Assembly (NCBI GenBank): GCA_025462945.1
Contig: JAOAPO010000498.1
Span: 1 to 37,010 of the forward strand
Source: Bryobacterales bacterium
GTDB lineage: Bacteria > Acidobacteriota > Terriglobia > Bryobacterales > Bryobacteraceae
Reading direction: 5' to 3'
Length of the DNA stretch: 37,010 nucleotides
Part shown: positions 18,218-26,606 of the stretch, piece after piece
Layout: every line of letters begins with the position of its first letter
Position numbering within the stretch: the stretch's first letter is position 1
The notes under the pieces: model-generated
Told to the model about the DNA's origin: nothing
Database searches by the model: none
The model's input: the letters and a program-made list of their open reading frames with translations, nothing else
Program-made: the position numbers and the translations under genes

Positions 18218-19174
18218 ATGCGCACGTTTGACAGCCTCTCAGAACGCGAAGCTCTGGCTTTGGCCATTTCGCTGGAAGAAGAAGACGAACGCATCTACGG
18301 CGACTACGCCGAAGGCCTTCGCAACGATTTCCCAGCCTCGGCCGCCATGTTCGACGGCATGCGGGAGGAGGAGTCTGAGCATCGGCGTAAGCTGATTGAC
18401 CTCTATCGCCACAAGTTCGGCGAACACATCCCGCTGATCCGGAAGCACGACGTGAAAGGCTTCGTTGTGCGCAACCCGATCTGGCTGCAGCAGCCTCTCA
18501 ACCTTGATGCGGTCCGCGCGCAGGCCGCCTCGATGGAGATTGAAACTCGCCTTTTCTACGAGAAGGTCGCCTCGCGCACACAGGACGCCAGCATCCGCCA
18601 GCTGCTGAACGATCTGGCACAGGAAGAGCGTGACCACCAGAACCGCGCCGGCCAGCTTGAGGAAGATCAGCTGCATGGCGATGTCAAAGAACAGGAGGAC
18701 AAGGCCAATCGACGCCTGTTCGTGCTCCAGATCGTTCAGCCGGGTCTCGCCGGCCTGATGGATGGCTCAGTCTCTACGCTGGCGCCGGTCTTCGCGGCGG
18801 CCTTCGCGACGCAGAACAGCTGGAACGCGTTCCTCGTCGGTATCGCCGCTTCGCTGGGTGCCGGCATCAGCATGGGTTTCGCCGAAGCCCTGTCCGACGA
18901 CGGCAGCCTCACCGGGCGTGGACATCCATGGTTCCGCGGCCTTGTCTGCGGCATGATGACGACCCTCGGCGGCATCGGTCATACCCTGCCCTTCCTTATC
19001 AAAGACTTCCGCGTCGCGACCGGAGCCGCCGTGATTGTCACGTTAAGCGAACTGGCTGTGATTACGTGGATTCGCTACAAGTACATGGACACGCCGCCGC
19101 TCTCCGCCGCCTTCCAGGTGGGCCTCGGCGGAGCGCTGGTATTCGCCACGGGAGTGCTGATCGGTAACGCCTAA
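18218..19174 (+). CDS. mbfA: MbfA-like protein: N-terminal rubrerythrin/ferritin-like diiron domain fused to VIT1/CCC1 transporter domain
   Basis: Diiron motifs [39 protein letters not shown] followed by [24 protein letters not shown]...[22 protein letters not shown]. Confidence 0.9.
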   Translation: MRTFDSLSEREALALAISLEEEDERIYGDYAEGLRNDFPASAAMFDGMREEESEHRRKLIDLYRHKFGEHIPLIRKHDVKGFVVRNPIWLQQPLNLDAVRAQAASMEIETRLFYEKVASRTQDASIRQLLNDLAQEERDHQNRAGQLEEDQLHGDVKEQEDKANRRLFVLQIVQPGLAGLMDGSVSTLAPVFAAAFATQNSWNAFLVGIAASLGAGISMGFAEALSDDGSLTGRGHPWFRGLVCGMMTTLGGIGHTLPFLIKDFRVATGAAVIVTLSELAVITWIRYKYMDTPPLSAAFQVGLGGALVFATGVLIGNA

Positions 19175-19187
19175 AGTAAACTCGGTC

Positions 19188-21587
19188 ATGCACCACGCAA
19201 CCGCTTCGTTACTTCTAGTACTCTCCTCCGCCACTTATGTTTATGCGGAGTTTCCCTATCAGAAGCCGCCGAAAGCTGTTGCGGATGCGCTCCACGCATT
19301 GCTCCCGCAGTCCATCTCCGTGAGCCCCGCGCGTGACTACGCAATTCTGCTTCAGCCCGTCCGCTACCCCTCAATCGCAGAAGTTACCCAGCCGATGTTA
19401 CGGCTGGCCGGCATTCGCATCGACACCAATACCAATGGCCTGCACCTGGCCCCCAGCTATACCGCCTTCACTATCAAGCGCCTGTCCGATGGCGGCGACG
19501 TTCCGGTTTCACTCCCCAAAGATACCCGCGCGGGCGCACCTTCGTGGAGCCCGGATGGCAGACAATTTGCTTTCACCAACACCACTCCGCACGGCATTGA
19601 ACTCTGGCTCGGCACCACTGCCACCGGTCAGACTCGCCGCGTGGAGGGCGTTGCCATCAACGGCGTTCGTGCCGGCGGCAGCGGACGCGGCGGTGCCGGA
19701 TCGTTCGAATGGATGGGCGACAGCAAGACGCTGCTTGCCCATCTGATCGCGCCCAACCGTGGTGCCGCACCCGTGGAAGGTTCCGCACCCCGGGGACCCA
19801 ATGTGCAGGAAAGCCTGGGCAAAGCCGGACCTGCTCCCACCTACGAAGATCTTCTTGGCAGCCCTCATGACGAAGACCTTTTCGACTACTACGCCACCGC
19901 GCAGCTCGCCTATATCGACACCACCACCGGCAAGTCGCGCCCGCTGGGCAAGCCGGGTATCTTCACGATGGTGCGTCACTCACCCGATGAGAAGCACCTG
20001 CTTGTTTCGCGCCTGCACCGCCCCTACTCGTACCAGTTGCCGGCAGGGTCCTTCCCGCAGGAAGTAGAAGTCTGGGATCAAACGGCAAAGGTGGAATACA
20101 AGATTGCAAGCGTGCCTCTGGCCGAACGCATCCCCCTCGCCGGCGTCAGAACCGGCCCGCGTTCGTACGACTGGCTCGATGAGAAGTCCGCCACGCTGAC
20201 CTGGGTGGAAGCACTCGACGGCGGCAATCCGCGCGAGAGTGTGCCAAACCGCGATCGCATCCTGATTCACGCAGCCCCATTTCAGGGTGAACCGCAGGAG
20301 GCCTTCAAAGTAAAAGAGCGTTTTCGCGGCCTGCAGCCCCTCGCCGATGGCAAGGCGCTCGTGGAAGATTATGAGCGGACAAAGCGCGTCGTCCGCACCA
20401 TGCTGATCGATCTGGACAAGCCTGGCAGCGAAGCGAAAGTTCTGTTCTCGCTCAACGAACGGGACTCCTACCGGAACCCGGGCACACCCGTATCCAAAGC
20501 CGGCGCGCGCGGCCGGCGCTCAGTCATACAAAGCGGCGACGAGATCCTGATGCGCGGCCAGGGCGCTTCACCTACGGGCGACCACCCCTTCCTCGATAAA
20601 CTCAACCTGGCCACGGGCAAGGCGGAGCGCCTTTACCAGTCAGGTCTCGACGCTTACGAAACAATCGAGGCCGTTCTCGATGACTCCGGCTCACGCCTGT
20701 TGACGAAGCGCGAAAGCCCGACCGAGCCGCCCAACTACTTCATCCGCACCGGCAAAACGCTGAAGCCGCTTACGAATTTCAAGGGTGTAACGCCGGGCGC
20801 GGCCGGGATCACGAAGCAGCTTGTCACCTATAAACGCGCAGATGGTGTGCCGCTGTCCTTCACCCTTTACCTGCCGGCGAACTACAAGCCGGGCACGAAG
20901 CTTCCGTCGGTCGTTTGGGCCTACCCTTACGAGTTCAGCGATACTGAAACGGCGGGGCAAGTTACCGGACACGCGGCGCAGGCCTATCCGGAACTCAACT
21001 ACCACCAGCTCTTCGTGCTGAACGGCTACGCGGTGATCGACAACGCTGCGATCCCGATCATCGGCGATCCCGACACGGTGAACAACACCTATGTAGACCA
21101 GCTGAAGATGGGCGCTCAGGCGGCCGTCGACGAGGCTGTCGAGATGGGCTTCGCCGACCGCGACCGGATCGGCGTCTTCGGGCACAGCTACGGTGCCTTT
21201 ATGACGGCCAACCTGCTCGCCCACACGAACATCTTCAAGGCCGGTGTGGCGGAAAGCGGAGCCTACAATCGCACTCTGACGCCGTTCGGCTTTCAGGCCG
21301 AGCGCCGGACCTTCTGGGAGGCCTCCGAGGTCTACACGAAGATGTCGCCGTTCTGGTACGCCGATAAGATCAAGACGCCAATCCTCCTGATCCACGGCGA
21401 GGCTGACGACAATACCGGCACGTTCCCGATCCAGTCTGAGCGCATGTACTCAGCAATTCGCGGCAATGGCGGGACGGTCCGTCTGGTGATGCTGCCCGGC
21501 GAGGCCCATGGTTACCGAGGTATGGAAACCATGGAACATGTGCTCTGGGAAGAGATTACCTGGTTCGATAAGTACCTGAAGAATTAG
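19188..21587 (+). CDS. Prolyl oligopeptidase family (S9) serine peptidase
   Basis: C-terminal alpha/beta hydrolase GVFGHSYGAFMTANLLAHT, LLIHGEADDNTGTFPIQSERMY, LPGEAHGY; N-terminal propeller; signal peptide. Confidence 0.92.
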   Translation: MHHATASLLLVLSSATYVYAEFPYQKPPKAVADALHALLPQSISVSPARDYAILLQPVRYPSIAEVTQPMLRLAGIRIDTNTNGLHLAPSYTAFTIKRLSDGGDVPVSLPKDTRAGAPSWSPDGRQFAFTNTTPHGIELWLGTTATGQTRRVEGVAINGVRAGGSGRGGAGSFEWMGDSKTLLAHLIAPNRGAAPVEGSAPRGPNVQESLGKAGPAPTYEDLLGSPHDEDLFDYYATAQLAYIDTTTGKSRPLGKPGIFTMVRHSPDEKHLLVSRLHRPYSYQLPAGSFPQEVEVWDQTAKVEYKIASVPLAERIPLAGVRTGPRSYDWLDEKSATLTWVEALDGGNPRESVPNRDRILIHAAPFQGEPQEAFKVKERFRGLQPLADGKALVEDYERTKRVVRTMLIDLDKPGSEAKVLFSLNERDSYRNPGTPVSKAGARGRRSVIQSGDEILMRGQGASPTGDHPFLDKLNLATGKAERLYQSGLDAYETIEAVLDDSGSRLLTKRESPTEPPNYFIRTGKTLKPLTNFKGVTPGAAGITKQLVTYKRADGVPLSFTLYLPANYKPGTKLPSVVWAYPYEFSDTETAGQVTGHAAQAYPELNYHQLFVLNGYAVIDNAAIPIIGDPDTVNNTYVDQLKMGAQAAVDEAVEMGFADRDRIGVFGHSYGAFMTANLLAHTNIFKAGVAESGAYNRTLTPFGFQAERRTFWEASEVYTKMSPFWYADKIKTPILLIHGEADDNTGTFPIQSERMYSAIRGNGGTVRLVMLPGEAHGYRGMETMEHVLWEEITWFDKYLKN

Positions 21588-21608
21588 AAAGGCAGCATAT
21601 GTGTCGGG

Positions 21609-21635
21609 ACCGGCGGGGAGTACAATCCCGCCGGT
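21609..21635 (+). terminator. Hairpin downstream of S9 peptidase, possible terminator
   Basis: ACCGGCGGG-N9-CCCGCCGGT perfect 9-bp stem; weak following T-tract. Confidence 0.4.
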
Positions 21636-21705
21636 TTCCGGTCGCAGTCGCGTCGGCAATCGACCTTCGCCATCGTGCCGCATGTCATCATGTAGGCTTC
21701 GTACA

Positions 21706-22845
21706 ATGAGTTCCGCCACACAGACCGGGCGCGGTGTCCTGCCCCTGCAAGCTCTCGAAAAGATGGTCGCAACCGGGGCAATCCGGGCACGTAACCCCAT
21801 TCTTCCGGAGCAGATACAGCCATCGTCGATCGACCTGCGCCTCGGTCACGAAGCCTACCGCGTGCGCGCCAGCTTCCTGGCAGCCGGTTCAGCGACGGTC
21901 ACCAGCAAGCTCGAACAGTACCGACTCCACACCATCGACCTTACTCGCCCCGCTGTTCTTGAGAAGGGCTGCGTCTACATCGTCCCTCTGCAGGAAGAGC
22001 TGGCTCTGCCGGATCACGTCTCCGGCAAGGCCAACCCGAAGAGTTCCACCGGTCGCCTCGACATCTTCACACGCCTGATCACCGATGAAGGCCGTCAGTT
22101 CGAGATCGTGCCCCGCGGCTACAAAGGCCGCCTTTATGCGGAGGTTGTTCCGCGCACCTTCAGCATCGTCGTCCGCGAGGGCGAGCGGCTGTCGCAGCTC
22201 CGCCTTTTCGAGGGCGACTACCAGTCCTCCGATCAGTTGCTCCGCAAGCTGGAGACGGAAGAAACGCTGGTGTTTCACGCGGACGAATCGAAGGCTGAAG
22301 CGGCCATTCAGAATGGTCTGCGCCTGTCGGTCGATCTGGAAGGCATCGATGGTTCGCCGATCATCGGCTACCGCGCGCGGCGCCATTCGCCGCTCGTCGA
22401 CCTCGCGAAGATTCAGCATTACAATCCATCTGAGTTCTGGGAGCCGATCTATCGGGCCGAGAGCCGAGCGCTGATTCTCGACACCGAAGATTTCTATATC
22501 CTGGCGTCGCGCGAGAAAGTCCGCATCCCTCCCATGTATGCCGCCGAAATGGTCCCGTACGATCCGACCATCGGCGAATTCCGTATCCACTACGCGGGGT
22601 TCTTCGATCCCGGGTTTGGCTACGGTTCTCGCGGTGAGATCAATGGCACGCGAGCCGTGCTGGAAGTCCGGTCCCACGAAGTTCCGTTCATCATGGAACA
22701 TGGGCAGGTAGTGGCCAGCCTCGTCTTTGAGGAACTGCTCGAACGTCCGCGGGTTCTCTATGGCGAAGGCATGGGCAGTTCGTACCAGCGACAGGGCCTC
22801 AAGCTCAGCAAGCACTTCAAGACACCTCCTTCAGAAAAGAACTAA
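21706..22845 (+). CDS. dcd: 2'-deoxycytidine 5'-triphosphate deaminase (long Dcd type)
   Basis: GVLPLQALEKMVATGAI...ILPEQIQPSSIDLRLGHEAYRVRASFL, GKANPKSSTGRLDIFTRLITDEG, and a second DCD-like half. Confidence 0.88.
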   Translation: MSSATQTGRGVLPLQALEKMVATGAIRARNPILPEQIQPSSIDLRLGHEAYRVRASFLAAGSATVTSKLEQYRLHTIDLTRPAVLEKGCVYIVPLQEELALPDHVSGKANPKSSTGRLDIFTRLITDEGRQFEIVPRGYKGRLYAEVVPRTFSIVVREGERLSQLRLFEGDYQSSDQLLRKLETEETLVFHADESKAEAAIQNGLRLSVDLEGIDGSPIIGYRARRHSPLVDLAKIQHYNPSEFWEPIYRAESRALILDTEDFYILASREKVRIPPMYAAEMVPYDPTIGEFRIHYAGFFDPGFGYGSRGEINGTRAVLEVRSHEVPFIMEHGQVVASLVFEELLERPRVLYGEGMGSSYQRQGLKLSKHFKTPPSEKN

Positions 22846-23801
22846 TGTCCGAAAAACAATTCGATATCGTCGGCGTGGGCCTCAACGCCACCGACACCAT
22901 GCTGAAGGTTCCGCACTTCCCCGCTTACGGCGGCAAGGTTCCCTTTCACGGCGAAGAATACTCAGTTGGCGGCCAAGTCGCCACGGCGATCGTTGCCTGC
23001 GCGCGACTCGGACTGCGCTCGAAATACATCGGCACCATCGGCGACGATGAGCGAGGCAAGATCCAGCTGGACAGCCTGCTCACGTCGAACGTGAACATCG
23101 ATCACGTGCAGCTTCGGAAGAACTGCCCCAACCAGTCCGCCTACATCATCATTGACGAAGCAACGGGCGAACGCACGGTGTTCTGGAGCCGCCCCGACTG
23201 CCTTACCATCTCACCCGAAGAGATTACCGAAGACCAGATCGTCAGTTCGCGAATGCTTCACATTGATGGGCACGACACGCGTGCGGTTGAGCATGCGGCC
23301 GGCATCGCTCGCAGCCACGGCATACCCGTCAGCGTCGATGTGGACACCATCTATGCAGGCTTCGATAAAGTGCTGCCTTACGTGGACTACCTGATCGCCA
23401 GTTCCGAGTTTCCAGGCCGGTGGACGGGCATTGAGGATCCCTTCGAGGCTCTGAAGGGAATTCAGCAGCGCTTCGGCATGAAAGTGGCCGCGATGACGCT
23501 GGGGGCCCACGGCGCGCTCGCGCTTATCGAAGGCCGCTTCGTGTACTCGCCCGGATTTGTCGTAAACTGCCTCGACACGACCGGTGCCGGCGACGTTTTC
23601 CACGGCGGCTTCTGCTACGCCGTCCTGCAGGGCATGCCGATCGACGAAGCGCTGACGTTTTCGAATGCGCTTGCGGCGCTGAACTGCACAGCCATCGGTG
23701 CCCGCGGACGTCTCTCGACCGTGGCCGAAGCGACGACCCTCGCAACTCGCGGAGAACGTCGTATTCAGCAGGACATCGCCCGGCGTGCGCAAACCCGTTA
23801 G
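22845..23801 (+). CDS. PfkB family carbohydrate kinase
   Basis: FDIVGVGLNATDTMLKVPHFPAYGGK...GGQVATAIVACARLGL...LDTTGAGDVFHGGFCYAVLQG; overlaps dcd stop by 1 nt. Confidence 0.93.
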   Translation: MSEKQFDIVGVGLNATDTMLKVPHFPAYGGKVPFHGEEYSVGGQVATAIVACARLGLRSKYIGTIGDDERGKIQLDSLLTSNVNIDHVQLRKNCPNQSAYIIIDEATGERTVFWSRPDCLTISPEEITEDQIVSSRMLHIDGHDTRAVEHAAGIARSHGIPVSVDVDTIYAGFDKVLPYVDYLIASSEFPGRWTGIEDPFEALKGIQQRFGMKVAAMTLGAHGALALIEGRFVYSPGFVVNCLDTTGAGDVFHGGFCYAVLQGMPIDEALTFSNALAALNCTAIGARGRLSTVAEATTLATRGERRIQQDIARRAQTR

Positions 23802-23837
23802 GGCATCGGGCTACCCCTGCCCTTGCTATCCTGAGGC

Positions 23838-24509
23838 TTGTTCCCGCTCCGCGACGACCGACCCACGTTCACCGCGCCGATCGTCACCACGCTGCTTATC
23901 GTCGCGTGCACCCTGGTATTTATCTTCGAGCTGCTGCTTGACGATTATTCTCTAAATCACTTCATCACCATGTACGGCGTTGTGCCCGCGCGACTGCACC
24001 CGCAAACGTTGTTTACCTCGATGTTCCTGCACGGGGGGTGGAGCCATATCCTCGGGAACATGCTGTTCCTCTGGGCGTTCGGCAGAAGCCTGGAAGACGC
24101 GATGGGTCACACGAAGTTTCTCGGCTTTTACCTGAGCTGCGGAGTGATTTCCGCGATAGTTCACGTTCTCTTCAACCACTATTCGCGAGTGCCCACTGTT
24201 GGCGCGAGCGGTGCGATCGCCGGAGTGATGGGCGCGTACCTTCTGAAGTTCCCCAGGGCGAACATACGCACGCTGGTCTTCGTTATCGTCTTCGTAACGA
24301 CGGCCGACATACCAGCCGCGTTCATTCTGATCTACTGGTTTGTGATTCAGCTTTCCAGCGGCTTCGGCTCCATCGCGAGCACGCAGGTTACGAACAGCGG
24401 CGTGGCCTGGTTCGCGCATATCGGCGGCTTCCTGGCCGGCATGGCGCTCGTCCACCTCATGGGAACGCGGACTCGCTATTACCGGCGCCGCGACATCTAT
24501 TGGAACTAA
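23838..24509 (+). CDS. Rhomboid family intramembrane serine protease (TTG start)
   Basis: GGWSHILGNMLFLWAFG, GASGAIAGVMGAYLLKFP, WFAHIGGFLAGM; in-frame TGA at 23832 precludes an upstream start. Confidence 0.92.
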   Translation: MFPLRDDRPTFTAPIVTTLLIVACTLVFIFELLLDDYSLNHFITMYGVVPARLHPQTLFTSMFLHGGWSHILGNMLFLWAFGRSLEDAMGHTKFLGFYLSCGVISAIVHVLFNHYSRVPTVGASGAIAGVMGAYLLKFPRANIRTLVFVIVFVTTADIPAAFILIYWFVIQLSSGFGSIASTQVTNSGVAWFAHIGGFLAGMALVHLMGTRTRYYRRRDIYWN

Positions 24510-24515
24510 GACATC

Positions 24516-25223
24516 ATGGTTGATTTACTGGCGATCGCGGCTCACCCCGACGATGTGGAACAAACCTGCGGCGGCACGCTGCTGAAGATGGCGGAAGCTG
24601 GCTACACGACGGGGATCATCGATCTCACAGCTGGCGACATGGGCACTCGCGGCTCGCCCGAGATCCGCATCGAAGAGTCGCATGCTGCCGCGAAGATCCT
24701 GAAAGTGAGCCACCGCGAGAACCTGCACTTCCCTGACGCGAGACTCGAGAATTCCATGGCCGGACGCATGACCGTGGCGCACCGGATTCGGGAACTGCGT
24801 CCGCGTACCGTCATCCTGCCGTATTGGGACGGACGTCATCCGGACCACTACCGCGCGTCTGAAATCGGCTACGAGGCATGCTTCCTGGCAGGCCTGCGGA
24901 AGATCGATCAATACACCGAGCCGCATCGCCCGTACAAGATTCTTTACTCGTCGATCTATGCCAATGTGACACCCACATTCGTTGTCGACGTAACCAGGCA
25001 CTTCGATCGCAGAATGGAATCGCTCATGGCCTACCCTTCGCAATATGGACAGACCGAAGCGGGCGCGACGTTGTTCCCCGACAAAGCCGAGATCCGCGAC
25101 CGCCTCGCCGCAATGGCCCGTTTTTATGGCAATCTGATCGGGGTGAAGTACGGCGAGCCCTACGTCATGAAGGAAACGATGCGGGTGGATGACGTGGTCG
25201 CGATGTGTGTGCGCAGTATTTGA
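24516..25223 (+). CDS. bshB1: Bacillithiol biosynthesis deacetylase BshB1-like (PIG-L/LmbE family)
   Basis: LAIAAHPDDVEQTCGGTLLKM, LTAGDMGTRGSPEIRIEES, ENLHFPDA, WDGRHPDHYRASEI. Confidence 0.87.
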   Translation: MVDLLAIAAHPDDVEQTCGGTLLKMAEAGYTTGIIDLTAGDMGTRGSPEIRIEESHAAAKILKVSHRENLHFPDARLENSMAGRMTVAHRIRELRPRTVILPYWDGRHPDHYRASEIGYEACFLAGLRKIDQYTEPHRPYKILYSSIYANVTPTFVVDVTRHFDRRMESLMAYPSQYGQTEAGATLFPDKAEIRDRLAAMARFYGNLIGVKYGEPYVMKETMRVDDVVAMCVRSI

Positions 25224-25249
25224 AGTCTCGACAGGGTTAGACTGAGGCA

Positions 25250-25438
25250 GTGGAAAGGGCAGTCCGAATATTCGAGAGCTTCGAAGACGCCGACGCCGCG
25301 GATGCGCTTTTCCGCCTGCAACTGTCGCCGGAGCAGCGGTGCGACCTGTTCTTCGCTCTGCGAGAGAGGACTCATCCAAATGCCCTGGACCAGCGACCTG
25401 CGCGAGTTTGTAGAGTTATTGAACTCGAACAAAGTTGA
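25250..25438 (+). CDS. Small protein resembling partner proteins of nucleotidyltransferase-type modules
   Basis: MERAVRIFESFEDADAADALFRLQLSPEQRCDLFFALRE...RPARVCRVIELEQS; pattern recognition only. Confidence 0.5.
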   Translation: MERAVRIFESFEDADAADALFRLQLSPEQRCDLFFALRERTHPNALDQRPARVCRVIELEQS

Positions 25439-25487
25439 GTACCTCACCCGTGTCAATCGCATGCAGAGTGCCATAATTATGTCATGA
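25380..25487 (+). pseudogene. 5' remnant of a nucleotidyltransferase-like gene
   Basis: MPWTSDLREFVELLNSNKVEYL resembles the start of nucleotidyltransferase (AbiEii/MNT-like) proteins, then diverges (TRVNRMQSAIIMS) before the expected VGGxA motif and stops. Confidence 0.5.
25472..25481. promoter_or_regulatory. Palindrome CATAATTATG immediately upstream of antitoxin start
   Basis: Perfect 10-bp palindrome, AT-rich, 2 nt before ATG at 25484. Confidence 0.4.
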
Positions 25488-25711
25488 GCGTACGCACCAC
25501 CATCGATATACCTGATGACCTGCACGCGGCCCTCCGACAGCTCGCCGCAGCCGAGCACACGTCCATCCGGTCGCTCATAACGGACGCTATAGAAACGAAG
25601 TTGCAACGCCGGAGCGGCCGCCAGGTCACTGGACCGCTTGTTGGGAAGAAGGGCAAGCCAGCCCCCGGCAGCCCTGATCGGGAGAATCCGTACGAAGTCC
25701 TATTTGCCTGA
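25484..25711 (+). CDS. Ribbon-helix-helix antitoxin (VapB-like)
   Basis: MSVRTTIDIPDDLHAALRQLAAAEHTSIRSLITDAIETKL, an RHH pattern, followed by PIN protein. Confidence 0.83.
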   Translation: MSVRTTIDIPDDLHAALRQLAAAEHTSIRSLITDAIETKLQRRSGRQVTGPLVGKKGKPAPGSPDRENPYEVLFA

Positions 25712-26135
25712 TCTGAACGTCTGGCTGGCGCTGAGCTGGGCTCGGCATAAACACTCAGACAGAGCCTGGGAATGGTTTGCCGGGCAGGAAAGCGACGCGT
25801 TCCTGTTCTGCAGGATCTCTCAGTTGGGTTTGCTGAGGCTGCTGACCACCTCCGCCGTGATGGGAAGTGACGTATGCACAATTCAGGGTGCATCGTCCAT
25901 CTATGACCGGTGGCTGGAAGATGCGCGCGTCAGCTTTACCAACGAGCCACAAACAACAGAGTCAGCACTTCGGGCCGCCACCCGGCCATTCGCACGAACG
26001 GCGTCCCCCAAAGCCCTCGGCGATTGCTATCTTCGTGCAATCAGTCAGGCGACTAAGTCCGTTCTGGTGACCTTCGATGTCGCGCTCGCATCTGCCTGCG
26101 CGAAAGATCGCCAGCATGTAGCCCTGCTGCTGTGA
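25704..26135 (+). CDS. PIN domain toxin (VapC-like), likely TTG start
   Basis: LPDLNVWLALSWARHKHSDRAWEWF...FCRISQLGLLRLLTT...ALGDCYLRAISQATKSVLVTFDVAL; TTG at 25704 overlaps antitoxin stop at 25709-25711. Confidence 0.82.
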   Translation: MPDLNVWLALSWARHKHSDRAWEWFAGQESDAFLFCRISQLGLLRLLTTSAVMGSDVCTIQGASSIYDRWLEDARVSFTNEPQTTESALRAATRPFARTASPKALGDCYLRAISQATKSVLVTFDVALASACAKDRQHVALLL

Positions 26136-26181
26136 GGTTTCCCTGCATCACTTTTCGCCGGTGATCGGCTATACTCAGCGC

Positions 26182-26529
26182 ATGCGACGTGCGGTAGCTG
26201 CGTTGATGTCGGTGCTGTTCAGCGTTTTGCTGATCGTGCCCGCGCTCGCTTCGCCATCGCAGGAAACTCCGCAGTGCTGTAAACGCCTCGGCAAGCACCA
26301 CTGCAGCGAGGGCAAGTCCAGCACCAACGGACCGTCCGTGCGCAGCGCCCGTTGCGCTCAGTTTCAATTGCAGGCCTCCACCGTCGCCCAACACAACGCC
26401 GGCGTGGTTGGCAGTGACCGGCTTGTGCGGCCTGGCGAAACCGATCGACTGCGCACCATCGCTCCTCAGCAACGCTTTACGTCCGCGTCTGTCAGCCTCA
26501 TCCAGACACGCGGCCCACCGCAGATCTAA
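26182..26529 (+). CDS. Small secreted Cys/His-rich protein (CCxxxGKHHC)
   Basis: Signal peptide MRRAVAALMSVLFSVLLIVPALAS followed by PQCCKRLGKHHC. Confidence 0.7.
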   Translation: MRRAVAALMSVLFSVLLIVPALASPSQETPQCCKRLGKHHCSEGKSSTNGPSVRSARCAQFQLQASTVAQHNAGVVGSDRLVRPGETDRLRTIAPQQRFTSASVSLIQTRGPPQI

Positions 26530-26606
26530 TTCCCTTCCCCGCCTTCACCCGTGAGTCCGTGCATTTGCGCGCCGACTCTCATTTGTACAGCGATCCGGAG
26601 AATCAG

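Noticed and set aside
20691-21395. 234-aa minus-strand ORF
   Set aside because: Antisense to the S9 peptidase catalytic domain; shadow ORF.
21889-22815. 308-aa minus-strand ORF
   Set aside because: Antisense to dcd; shadow ORF.
24525-25379. 284-aa minus-strand ORF
   Set aside because: Antisense to bshB1-like gene; no domain pattern.
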